Notes under the pieces: generated by a model | Seen by the model: the letters and a program-made list of their open reading frames with translations, nothing else | Databases searched by the model: none | Told to the model about the DNA's origin: nothing | Source: Clostridia bacterium | GTDB taxonomy: Bacteria; UBA6262; WVXT01; JAUXBS01 | DNA length: 14,705 nucleotides | Direction of reading: 5' to 3' | Assembly: GCA_030618495.1 (NCBI GenBank) | Contig: JAUXDE010000036.1 | Span: forward strand, 1-14,705 | In this document: positions 1-7,636 of the stretch, piece after piece | How the letters are laid out: the number at the start of each line of letters is the position of its first letter | Position numbering within the stretch: position 1 is the first letter of the stretch | Position numbers and translations under genes: made by a program

Positions 1-74
1 GTTCCTTGACGCTGAAACAAAATACTTTCAGCATATGTAAAGCTATTTAAGTAACGCTACACTATAATATTTTA

Positions 75-103
75 TAGACAAATAAGATATATTAGGGTAT
101 AAT
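75..103 (+). promoter_or_regulatory. Upstream sigma-70-type promoter (P2) for the GT39-sprA unit
   Basis: A TAGACA box (75-80, 5 of 6 consensus bases) is followed after exactly 17 bp by a perfect TATAAT (98-103). The predicted transcription start is near 110. It lies in front of the stronger promoter at 152-180, so the unit may have tandem promoters. A 7-bp inverted repeat overlaps its -10 box and start site. The call rests on sequence match only. Confidence 0.45.
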
Positions 104-121
104 TCCATAAATACATGGAAT
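102..121. repeat. Short perfect inverted repeat, possible operator
   Basis: ATTCCAT (102-108) and ATGGAAT (115-121) are perfect 7-bp arms around a 6-nt spacer. The repeat covers the end of the upstream -10 box and its expected start site, a typical place for a repressor site. The stem is too short and too A/T-rich, and has no T-run, to be read as a terminator. No regulator gene is visible in the window. Confidence 0.35.
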
Positions 122-151
122 GAAGGGGAGCAGGCGCTTGCGCGGAATATT

Positions 152-180
152 TTGACAAAACAAGGTTATTTACATATAAT
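152..180 (+). promoter_or_regulatory. Consensus sigma-70 promoter of the GT39-sprA unit
   Basis: TTGACA (152-157) and TATAAT (175-180) both match the consensus perfectly, with an optimal 17-bp spacer. The expected start site is at about 186-188. The ribosome binding site GGGAG (189-193) then lies at the very 5' end of the transcript, and the leader before the ATG at 200 is only about 13 nt. This is the best promoter in the window by sequence. Confidence 0.75.
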
Positions 181-199
181 TTGAACACGGGAGAAGATT

Positions 200-1735
200 A
201 TGGAAAAGATGGAAGACAGAAAGAAATGGATTATTATTACCGTATCATTCTTATCACTTGTTACTTTATTCAGGATGTTGTATATTAATTTAATACCTAT
301 CTCAGCGGATGAGGCGTATTTCTGGGAGTGGTCAAGACACCCCGCGATGTGTTACCAGGACATGCCTCCGATGATTGCGTATTTTATAGCCCTGTTTACC
401 GTTTTCGGCAGCAGCGTGTTCACGATAAGGTTGACAGGAGTTATTCTTATGCTCCTTATATCCATTCTCGTTTTCATGATTACCGGGAGAATCTCCGCAA
501 GTTCCAAAACTGCCGCTTTTACGGTCATTATTCTGAATACACTGCCGTTTATTGCCGTGATATCGGTAATGCTGGGAACCGATATTGTATTGATTCTACC
601 CTGGACGCTTTCCTTATACCTGCTGTACCTTTCCCTGTTTAAAGGCAATAATGTTTACTGGTACTTGTCGGGCGCGGCATTGGGGTTTGCTCTTCTTTCA
701 AAATACGTTGCGGTAATAATTATCATCTCTCTGTTTGTCTACCTGGTAATTTCAAAGCAGAAGAGGTATCTTCTGGGAAAGAAAGAACCGTATATTATGC
801 TGGCTATATGTTTTGCGATGATGATTCCTGTCATAATCTGGAATGCTTCCAACGAATGGTCAAACTTTTCATTCAATCTGTTTTCGGGAAGGTTCCGTTC
901 TCCCGAGGTGACGATAAAAATAAAATTCTTTCTTGAATACATACTCGGCCAGATGTTGTTTGTCTCGCCCCTGTTTTTTATAGGGTTTGTATGGGCTGTT
1001 GTTAAGGCAGTGAAAAGCAGGAACGAAGTGTTTCTGTTCCTGTCGGTGATGTCCCTGACTATATTGTCTTTTTTCGGGGTATGGAGTTTCTTTGACAGAA
1101 CGGGGCCGCAATGGCCTATCCCGGGGTACATTTCCGGAGTGATTTTATTCTGCGTAGTGATATTCAGGGAGATGGAAAACAAAGCCGGGAAAAAGAAACT
1201 GTCCGTTTTCTTAACGCTTCTAATAGCCGGGAACGTCATATTTTCAGCGGCCATATACGGTATCCCCCTTATTCCGAAACTCATCCCTGATTTCGAGCTC
1301 ATCAAAAATGCCTCGACTAAAAGGATTGCGTGGTTTCTTGCTGGCTGGCACAAGGACCTCGGTAAAAGCGTCAGCAGTGTCAGGGCCGGTATGGGCAGGA
1401 AAAACAATACATTCGTAATATGCAGGGGATTTGCATTGTCCAGCTATATGGCATTTCATATGGAAGGCCAGCCTGAAGTTTATTGTATTGGCCAGAGAAG
1501 AGGAGTCGGGGGAGAGGCATACAGGTTCTGGCAGGACTTCAAGGAGGTAATCGGGCAGGATGCTGTTTTTGTTGAAGAACACAGGGAAAAAGGATACATC
1601 TATCAGATTTCACCGGCATTCGAGAAGGTTGAAAAAGACCGGGTGTTTGTTTATGAATATGACGGGGAACCTATAGTAAAAACCGATATCTGGAGATGCT
1701 ATGGGTTCAAGGGGTTTAAAGAGCCTCAGAACTAA
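200..1735 (+). CDS. GT39/ArnT-like integral membrane glycosyltransferase
   Basis: This 511-residue polytopic membrane protein is of the PMT/ArnT (GT39/GT83, PMT_2) type. Such enzymes use a polyprenyl-phosphate sugar to glycosylate a lipid or protein on the outer face of the inner membrane. Hydrophobic helices fill residues 10-375, and a soluble tail of about 130 residues follows. In the first external loop, ADEAYFWEWSRH (36-47) carries the paired acidic residues D37-E38, and YQDMPP (52-57) follows. The later loop motif FDRTGPQWPIPGY is the other family hallmark. The start at 200 has GGGAG six bases upstream; a second in-frame ATG at 209 is possible. The gene has its own consensus promoter and runs into the sprA-like gene, which suggests an envelope or surface-glycan role. 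Donor and acceptor cannot be read from the sequence. Confidence 0.85.
   Translation: MEKMEDRKKWIIITVSFLSLVTLFRMLYINLIPISADEAYFWEWSRHPAMCYQDMPPMIAYFIALFTVFGSSVFTIRLTGVILMLLISILVFMITGRISASSKTAAFTVIILNTLPFIAVISVMLGTDIVLILPWTLSLYLLYLSLFKGNNVYWYLSGAALGFALLSKYVAVIIIISLFVYLVISKQKRYLLGKKEPYIMLAICFAMMIPVIIWNASNEWSNFSFNLFSGRFRSPEVTIKIKFFLEYILGQMLFVSPLFFIGFVWAVVKAVKSRNEVFLFLSVMSLTILSFFGVWSFFDRTGPQWPIPGYISGVILFCVVIFREMENKAGKKKLSVFLTLLIAGNVIFSAAIYGIPLIPKLIPDFELIKNASTKRIAWFLAGWHKDLGKSVSSVRAGMGRKNNTFVICRGFALSSYMAFHMEGQPEVYCIGQRRGVGGEAYRFWQDFKEVIGQDAVFVEEHREKGYIYQISPAFEKVEKDRVFVYEYDGEPIVKTDIWRCYGFKGFKEPQN
1692..1695 (+). promoter_or_regulatory. Shine-Dalgarno site that favours the early sprA start
   Basis: GGAG lies five bases before the ATG at 1701, inside the end of the upstream glycosyltransferase gene. 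The alternative in-frame ATG at 1743 has no purine-rich site at a usable distance. This favours a start at 1701 with a 35-nt overlap and translational coupling. The 1743 start would give a more ordinary short signal-peptide n-region. Confidence 0.45.
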
Positions 1736-4700
1736 AATAAAAATGAGCGTTAAAAATATAAAAACATTAGGATTAACTTTGGTTTTTCTGTTCCTTTGCG
1801 GATATCTTGCGGCGGAGGAAAATGATAAAATCACTGAACTCGATGATTTTCTTAAAAACATGGGATTAATTGAGTTTAATAAGAGCGACTGGAAACGCAT
1901 GAGGATTGAAAAGGAGAAGGGGACCTTTAAGGTTACCGAAGAAATAGAGGAGCCGGCGGAGGAAGGAGAAGTTGTGAGGGAGCTGAAACGCGCCGCCCCT
2001 AAAAAGGGGGGATTGATTGACGTCATAGAGCTTCCTTACGAATCGGAGCTCAGCATCACGGGCAGGCAGGATATTAAACTGCTTTTAGACTACAAAAAGT
2101 ATTATAACAGGGAAGAGGACGAGGATTATACTGAAAGTCTTGAGCCAAAGATGGAACAAAGGACGCAGGTCAAGATAAAGGGCACGGTGGGGGAAAGGAT
2201 AAAGGTCGACGTGGATTATGACAGCGAATCCGAGAAAAAACAGGACATCTCGATTGTCTATAAGGGGAAGCCCGACGATATCGTGCAGGAGGCGGCATTC
2301 GGCGACGTGACCCTTTCACTGCCGGGTTCAGAGTTCGTTTCATACAGGGGCAGTAAGAAGAGCCTGTTTGGCGGTAAGGTAAGCGGGCAGTACAAGAAAC
2401 TCAAGTTCATGGCGATAGGTTCACAGAGCAAGGGTATTCCCGAAGTAAAGAAGTTTACCGGCAAGAGCACGTTTGAAAGCAAAGACATTAACGATTACTC
2501 GTATATGAGGAGAAAGTACTACAAGATTTACGATAGCACCGCCACGGTCCTTCCGGTATCGGGCGAGGAAATTTATATCGACGACAAGGACCTTTCCAAT
2601 AACATTCCCGTTATCCCCGGCATTGATTACAACATGACGGTGGAGCTGGAGGGCGGGACTACCTATTACGGTTTCTTTAACAAGCAGGTGCCCGGCAGGG
2701 ATTACTACATTAATTACAGGGAGGGCATTATAACCTTCAAGAAAACAATCGGCGATAATGACATTATAGCCGTTTACTACAAGCATGAAGGAGGCGAGGT
2801 TGGCGCGACTTACAAAAAAGTAATAAAAAACGAGGATGAGACACTGAACAACGAATTGAGGAATTATTATAATCTCGGCGCTACCAAAATTTCACGCGGA
2901 GTTGAAGGAAGGGATTTTATAGTAAAAATCCTTGATAAGGACCGTAATGAAATAACAACGATAGGTGACATCTACCAGAAAATAGAAATGGACTATGACG
3001 CAGGTATCCTCAGGTTCAATGATGAGGAATTCTTTAATACTTACCTGGGCAATCCTGATATTTACAATAATATAATCAACCCGAATACAGATCATGAGCA
3101 TATTATATACGTGGAGTACTTCCACAGGAAGAAGACCTACAGCCTGAGGTTCAACATGATAGAGGGCAGCGAAAGGGTTCTTTTAAACGGGAGACAGCTT
3201 GAAAAGGATCAGGATTACATGATTGAATACGGTTCGGGTTTCATTACCTTCTTTAAAGAGGATGAGATAACGGAAGACAGCCAGATTGAGATAAGCTACG
3301 AGTACGCGCCATGGGGAGCCGCGGCAAAGAAGAACCTGCTCGGTTTATGGGGGGAGTTTAAGCCTTCGGATAAGTTTTCCGTAAAGGGCACCTTGATTTC
3401 CGACGGCGCGCCCAGGCCTATCAGCGCGCCTGACCTGGGTTCCATACCCTCTTCGATGTTAATCTATGACGTTAATTCAAGCTTGAAGCTTGAAAGCGAT
3501 AAGTTTCCCCTGAAAACCACGATATCGGGCGAGTACGCTCACAGCAGTCAAAATCCGAACGTTTTCGGCAAAGCCATAGTTGATAACATGGAGGGAATAA
3601 AACTTATAGACAGCGTATCAATGCACGAAGATTCATGGAGGATTGCCAGGAACCCGGACAACTCGGTTGTGTCTTCATCATCTACCTTTACCTGGGATTC
3701 GGAGTCTCAAAGCGAATTTCTCGGCAACATCAGCACGACCGTTGCGACAATAAGCAAGCTTGACAGGGTGCAGGTATTGAAAATTGATTATGACATGGGT
3801 AGTGACAGCGAGCAGGCGTCTATGGTTTATTCAATATCAAAATCAGGCGCCGACTACACGAGAAAAGCCAGCCTGGAATGTTATATCCAAGGGAATTACG
3901 GAGGTGAAGTTCTACGGTTCAGGTTGGGAAACATAGATGAAGACGCGGACAACGACGGTAATCTTGATACGGAGGATTTCGGGTTGAGCCGCAGCGTGCC
4001 CGGTGACGCCGGTGAGAATGATAACATATTGAGCGAGAAAGAGGATGTGGGATGGGAGTTTGAAGGATGGGATGATGTTTACAATGTGGAAGACAGGCTG
4101 GACACGGAGGACATTGACAACGACGGCATACTGGACTATGACTTAAATGACGGGGGTGTATTGGTCACAACAGTGACTTGGGGTGCTGAGGTTGGTGAGG
4201 ATGTTAAGGTTGGTGAGGATGATGGGTGGAGGAAGGTTTCGTTCCACCTTAACGTCAGTACGAGCACTGCCTGGACGAACATCAAGCACCTGAGGTTGAC
4301 GCTCACGGGAGTGAGCGGGAAGGGTTCAATTAAGATTGCCGAGTTAAAAATCGCCGGGAACAGGTGGGAAAAAGGAGTGACGGTTTCCACGGGCACCGGT
4401 TCAATTACGGTGGATGCCATTAACAACGAGGACGACCCTGAATATGAATCGTTTACAGACGAGAACACGAAAATTACAATAGACGGCGAAGAAAAGACCG
4501 TAAGAACATGGTACTACAATGAAATGTACCAGGATTACAATGTTATGCCCGGTCAGCTCATAAGAGAGCAGTCCCTGTCGCTTGAGTACACCCTAATCGA
4601 GCCGGGAGACACGGCGTATACCTTAAGCAAGTTAAACAACGGTGACTTCACGGGGCATGAATCCATAGGGTTTTTTGTTTACAGGAAAAGCGATTCAGAT

Positions 4701-6980
4701 GCGGGGGGAACCTTTTTTATGCAGTTCGGTTCTGAAAACGCTTATTATGAATACAGTATTAACCTGAACTGGGAGGGCTGGAAATACATAGAAATAGACA
4801 TGGTGGATGTTAAGAATGAGTTGAAACTGAAGCCGAGAGAATTCAGAGTGACAGAAGGCACCGGGACCGTAGTAGGCGCCCCGTCATTCTTAAGTATTTC
4901 ACAGATTAAAATGGGAATAATCAACAACAAGGGAGCCCCTATCTCCGGAGAGCTATGGATAAATGAAATACACTTAAGCGGTTCAAGGGAAAGGGAGGGC
5001 AGGGCAGCGCGTCTTACGGTCAATACCGGAGTTCCGAAATGGTTTTCGCTGAGCGGTACCTATAAGGGGAAAGAAGGCGATTTTTCAACCATCACCGCAC
5101 CGAGCACCCGCCAGGAGAGTGAGGATGTTTCCGTAAACGGAAGGTTCGACAGGTTGAAGTTTCTGCCGGTTAACGGTAGTTTCAAGAGGAGCAAAATTAC
5201 TACCCCCGTGGAATCATTTATCCCGGGAGACGTAAAAACTTTTGTAAGCAGTTATGAAGAAGGAGTTGTGACAAGGATAAACAGGAACGGAGGGGCAAGT
5301 TTTATAGTGCCCAAACTGCCGAGGGTCAATTATAATTACAGCAGCAGCAACAACTGGTACTCCTCCGATATGAAAGAAGAAAAAGCCAATTCCCACAGGA
5401 TAGACGGCAGTTACGCGCTTCCCATAAGGTTTTTCCCCATACCCCTGTTCAAACTTCACAAGATATTCAACCTCCTGCCGGAGTCAATCAGCTACAGTTA
5501 CGGGCGTTCAGACAGGGAGACTTTGGGAGAAAGTATCACTGATTTCAGCGAGCGGAACAGGAATTATTCATTGAATATAAAAACCGAATTCATAAAGAAA
5601 ATACCGTTTAACGTTTCTTATTCCTTCAAGTCACTGGAAGAAGAAAAGAATTTAAAGGATAGAGAGCTGAGATTACAGGAAGAGTCCGTGAATTTAGACA
5701 CTTCCGTGAAGGTGTTTCCCTGGTTCCAGCCAACCGCGAAGTATTCGATAAGGAACAAGGAGGACTATAGGATACCCACCGACGGTTCGCTGACGAAGTA
5801 CAAAAACATTTCAAGGACCAGCTCGGGGGAAGTAAGTTTGCGGCTCAAGGCGGCGTCAGTTATAAAGGCGATACCGTTAGTGGGCAGGATAAAACTGTTT
5901 TCCAACCTGGTTTCAGACCTGAACGTGAACGGCAAGTATAAATTCAATGACGGGGATATCCATGAGGATGTCGATAAAAACTATGATTTTTTTACTACTA
6001 CCGGTAATATTAACATTCCAAGGTTTGATCCCGTAAGATGGATAGAGGATGAGGAAATAGTGCACAATGAGGATATTAAAAACGGGAGGCTGAAATCGTA
6101 CGGCATGCAGGACACGATTAACCTTGACGGTTCCTGGACCCCGCTAAGCTTCATTAACCTGGGGAAAGGATTGTCCCTGATTACCGGGGCGAGGTTAAGG
6201 GGCAAGTACAGTGTCCTGAGAAATCAGAGGCAGGACGAGGGTACGCTTTCTGAGAAAAATAACACTACCAGGAGCATTCAGGCTACTGTGAAAAATATTG
6301 AAGAGTTTCCGTTGGTTAAGTGGTTCCCTGTTCTCGGCAAGGGAATAAAGAGCGCGCAGACTATTATTAACTACAGCTCAAAAAGCAACGAAACCAGGGA
6401 TATATCAATTTCCACGAGTACCACCATCAGCATAGATTCAAGGTGCAAATTGTGGGTATTTGATTTATGGCTTAAATATGTAAATACTACCAGCGGTACA
6501 AGGCAGTCGGGTATACTGTCGGGGCAGGGGAATAACGATACTTATAATGGCAATATTAACTTCAGGTTGTTCGGCAACTGGCAGTTTATCATTAAGGGTT
6601 CCTATAATAAAGTCAGGCAGTACACCGGAGAAAAGGATGAGGATAATCCGACATTGAACCTGAAACAGGATGATGAATTATTCAACCTGGGGCTTGATAT
6701 GAATACGAGTATTCAGCCGTCAAAGATAGGCTTGGCTCTGCCGGGCACCGCCAGGATAAGAGGCACGCTTTTTAACGTGAGAATCAGTACAAGCCCGTTT
6801 CTCAGGACGGAATCAAAAATAAACACTACTTTATCGTTTCTAACGATGACGGTTGAATACGACCAGGGGACCAATCTTCTGGTGAGTTTCGGTTTAGGGT
6901 TTAAGTTATATGACTGCGCAACTGACAGGAATGACTATTTCTCTTTTAACGGCTGGGGGAAATTGACATTCCAATTTTAA
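1701..6980 (+). CDS. sprA: SprA-like outer-membrane beta-barrel protein (T9SS translocon family)
   Basis: This 1759-residue protein resembles SprA, the giant outer-membrane translocon of type IX secretion. A signal peptide is visible: basic n-region, hydrophobic core at about 23-36, and a likely cut after A38 (LAA/EE). Residues 150-245 hold the typical SprA opening: a version of TQVKIKGTVGERIKVDVDYD, then DDIVQEAAFGDVTLSLPGSE and FVSYRGSKKSLFG. Repeated 'PGRDYYINYREGIITF'-type units follow. Residues 746-814 hold two Asp-rich DxDxDG loops that may bind calcium. Two jelly-roll-like blocks follow (about 840-893 and 945-1110). The rest is beta-strand-rich barrel ending in aromatic FQF, a normal barrel C-terminus. 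Cys33 does not fit a lipobox. Bacteroidota SprA is about 2,400 residues, so this form is short. The start at 1701 rests on GGAG upstream; 1743 is the alternative. No other T9SS gene is in the window, so the secretion role is inferred from the family. Confidence 0.8.
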   Translation: MGSRGLKSLRTKIKMSVKNIKTLGLTLVFLFLCGYLAAEENDKITELDDFLKNMGLIEFNKSDWKRMRIEKEKGTFKVTEEIEEPAEEGEVVRELKRAAPKKGGLIDVIELPYESELSITGRQDIKLLLDYKKYYNREEDEDYTESLEPKMEQRTQVKIKGTVGERIKVDVDYDSESEKKQDISIVYKGKPDDIVQEAAFGDVTLSLPGSEFVSYRGSKKSLFGGKVSGQYKKLKFMAIGSQSKGIPEVKKFTGKSTFESKDINDYSYMRRKYYKIYDSTATVLPVSGEEIYIDDKDLSNNIPVIPGIDYNMTVELEGGTTYYGFFNKQVPGRDYYINYREGIITFKKTIGDNDIIAVYYKHEGGEVGATYKKVIKNEDETLNNELRNYYNLGATKISRGVEGRDFIVKILDKDRNEITTIGDIYQKIEMDYDAGILRFNDEEFFNTYLGNPDIYNNIINPNTDHEHIIYVEYFHRKKTYSLRFNMIEGSERVLLNGRQLEKDQDYMIEYGSGFITFFKEDEITEDSQIEISYEYAPWGAAAKKNLLGLWGEFKPSDKFSVKGTLISDGAPRPISAPDLGSIPSSMLIYDVNSSLKLESDKFPLKTTISGEYAHSSQNPNVFGKAIVDNMEGIKLIDSVSMHEDSWRIARNPDNSVVSSSSTFTWDSESQSEFLGNISTTVATISKLDRVQVLKIDYDMGSDSEQASMVYSISKSGADYTRKASLECYIQGNYGGEVLRFRLGNIDEDADNDGNLDTEDFGLSRSVPGDAGENDNILSEKEDVGWEFEGWDDVYNVEDRLDTEDIDNDGILDYDLNDGGVLVTTVTWGAEVGEDVKVGEDDGWRKVSFHLNVSTSTAWTNIKHLRLTLTGVSGKGSIKIAELKIAGNRWEKGVTVSTGTGSITVDAINNEDDPEYESFTDENTKITIDGEEKTVRTWYYNEMYQDYNVMPGQLIREQSLSLEYTLIEPGDTAYTLSKLNNGDFTGHESIGFFVYRKSDSDAGGTFFMQFGSENAYYEYSINLNWEGWKYIEIDMVDVKNELKLKPREFRVTEGTGTVVGAPSFLSISQIKMGIINNKGAPISGELWINEIHLSGSREREGRAARLTVNTGVPKWFSLSGTYKGKEGDFSTITAPSTRQESEDVSVNGRFDRLKFLPVNGSFKRSKITTPVESFIPGDVKTFVSSYEEGVVTRINRNGGASFIVPKLPRVNYNYSSSNNWYSSDMKEEKANSHRIDGSYALPIRFFPIPLFKLHKIFNLLPESISYSYGRSDRETLGESITDFSERNRNYSLNIKTEFIKKIPFNVSYSFKSLEEEKNLKDRELRLQEESVNLDTSVKVFPWFQPTAKYSIRNKEDYRIPTDGSLTKYKNISRTSSGEVSLRLKAASVIKAIPLVGRIKLFSNLVSDLNVNGKYKFNDGDIHEDVDKNYDFFTTTGNINIPRFDPVRWIEDEEIVHNEDIKNGRLKSYGMQDTINLDGSWTPLSFINLGKGLSLITGARLRGKYSVLRNQRQDEGTLSEKNNTTRSIQATVKNIEEFPLVKWFPVLGKGIKSAQTIINYSSKSNETRDISISTSTTISIDSRCKLWVFDLWLKYVNTTSGTRQSGILSGQGNNDTYNGNINFRLFGNWQFIIKGSYNKVRQYTGEKDEDNPTLNLKQDDELFNLGLDMNTSIQPSKIGLALPGTARIRGTLFNVRISTSPFLRTESKINTTLSFLTMTVEYDQGTNLLVSFGLGFKLYDCATDRNDYFSFNGWGKLTFQF
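4189..4221 (+). repeat. In-frame 18-nt-period tandem repeat inside the sprA-like gene
   Basis: The 15-mer AGGTTGGTGAGGATG occurs at 4189-4203 and again, identical, at 4207-4221, a period of 18 nt (six codons). It encodes two VGED units, directly after the Asp-rich calcium-loop-like region and before the first jelly-roll-like block. It looks like a small in-frame slippage duplication in a linker. Confidence 0.7.
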
Positions 6981-7120
6981 GGTCTTTGGGGTCAGGTCTG
7001 AATTAAGAAAGCTGAATTTGGGGACACGTACCTAATTATTTAAACAACACTATTTAACAAATAATTAGGTACGTGTCCCCGAATTCAAGACCTGACCCCA
7101 GCTTCCTGACCCCAAAGACC
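6981..7120. repeat. 140-bp nested inverted repeat (REP/MITE-like palindromic element)
   Basis: The outer arms are perfect over 16 bp (6981-6996 with 7105-7120; arm GGTCTTTGGGGTCAGG). The inner stem is perfect over 22 bp (7020-7041 with 7059-7080). One T-G wobble followed by six more pairs extends it to 7013-7087, around a 17-nt loop (7042-7058). The right arm carries two copies of CCTGACCCC (7091-7099, 7105-7113). The left 12-mer GGGGTCAGGTCT (6988-6999) can therefore pair with 7088-7099 instead of the outer arm, so alternative folds exist. The element begins one base after the sprA stop codon and has no coding capacity. The form suggests a non-autonomous element moved in trans, for example by an IS200/REP-associated Y1 transposase. 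No transposase or clear target duplication is seen here. Confidence 0.8.
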
Positions 7121-7127
7121 TTTTTTT
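7105..7127 (+). terminator. Palindrome arm plus T-run, likely terminator of the GT39-sprA unit
   Basis: The outer right arm of the 140-bp inverted repeat ends in GACC and is followed at once by seven Ts (7121-7127). A long G+C-rich stem followed by a U-run is the form of an intrinsic terminator. It sits between the sprA stop and a fresh promoter at 7130, so a terminator fits the layout. The stem is far longer than usual, so termination may be a side effect of the element having landed next to a T-run. Confidence 0.5.
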
Positions 7128-7129
7128 AG

Positions 7130-7158
7130 TTGAAAAGAACGTAAAAGTTTTGTAGAAT
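7130..7158 (+). promoter_or_regulatory. Promoter of the coiled-coil/PEGA/comF unit
   Basis: TTGAAA (7130-7135) and TAGAAT (7153-7158) each match the sigma-70 consensus at five of six positions, with a 17-bp spacer. The expected start is near 7165, inside or next to the SD-like GGAAAGG (7161-7167). The leader before the ATG at 7177 would be about 12 nt. Confidence 0.55.
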
Positions 7159-7176
7159 ATGGAAAGGTAAAACATT

Positions 7177-7632
7177 ATGAACGTACCTCTTATTATAATA
7201 GTACTGGCGGTTGTTTTTATTATCGTTAACCTTGTCCTGTGGATAATTGCCCTGCTGGGTTCAAGGGGAACCCCGGTGGAGTCCGAAGGAAAGGATAAGG
7301 CCGGTTCCCTTCTGGAATCCTCGGTTACCGAAATGCTGAATATCTTCAAAGACGTTGAAGATATGATAAATGAAATCAAGAAGGATAATAAGCAGATGGT
7401 TGAGGGCAGGGATGAACTGCCGCTGGGCAAGGATGAATTGTTTGAAAAGTACGGTAAGGATGTAAAAGAATTAAGCGGAGCCATTGACGGGCTGAAGTCA
7501 AATATTGACAAGTTGAAATCAAACATTGATGTCAATTCCTCGCGGATGGAAAACCTCAAGAACATCATGGAGGAACTTGACGGCTACCTGGTGAAACTCA
7601 GCGGGTCGGCGGAAGAAGCCAAAGAGGATTAG
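7177..7632 (+). CDS. Membrane-anchored coiled-coil protein, function unknown
   Basis: I do not recognise a family for this 151-residue protein. Residues 3-28 form one strongly hydrophobic helix, directly at the N-terminus and without a cleavage site, so it is probably an inner-membrane anchor. The rest is charged and helical. From about residue 98 there are consecutive seven-residue units led mostly by Leu (LSGAIDG, LKSNIDK, LKSNIDV, NSSRMEN, LKNIMEE, LDGYLVK), a clear coiled coil. Two of them are a near-identical 21-nt tandem duplication (7492-7512, 7513-7533). The start has GGAAAGG nine bases upstream and its own promoter. The TAG stop is followed four bases later by the PEGA gene, so the two are probably co-translated. 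It may scaffold or multimerise at the envelope, but this is inference from shape only. Confidence 0.75.
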   Translation: MNVPLIIIVLAVVFIIVNLVLWIIALLGSRGTPVESEGKDKAGSLLESSVTEMLNIFKDVEDMINEIKKDNKQMVEGRDELPLGKDELFEKYGKDVKELSGAIDGLKSNIDKLKSNIDVNSSRMENLKNIMEELDGYLVKLSGSAEEAKED

Positions 7633-7636
7633 GGAT

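Noticed and set aside
739-1407. Antisense open frame of 222 codons opposite the glycosyltransferase gene
   Set aside because: No SD site, promoter or recognisable domain; it mirrors the membrane-helix codons of the well-supported GT39 gene.
1791-1812. Lipoprotein signal around Cys33 of the sprA-like protein
   Set aside because: LFLC lacks the small residues of a lipobox; an ordinary signal-peptidase I site (LAA/EE) follows.
1996-2009. CCCCT-AAAA-AGGGG hairpin considered as a terminator or attenuator
   Set aside because: It lies inside the sprA-like coding region, has only five pairs and is not followed by a T-run.
7065-7568. Antisense open frame running from the coiled-coil gene into the palindromic element
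   Set aside because: Low-complexity Ser/Phe-rich product that is the reverse of Lys/Glu-rich coiled-coil codons, with no initiation signals.
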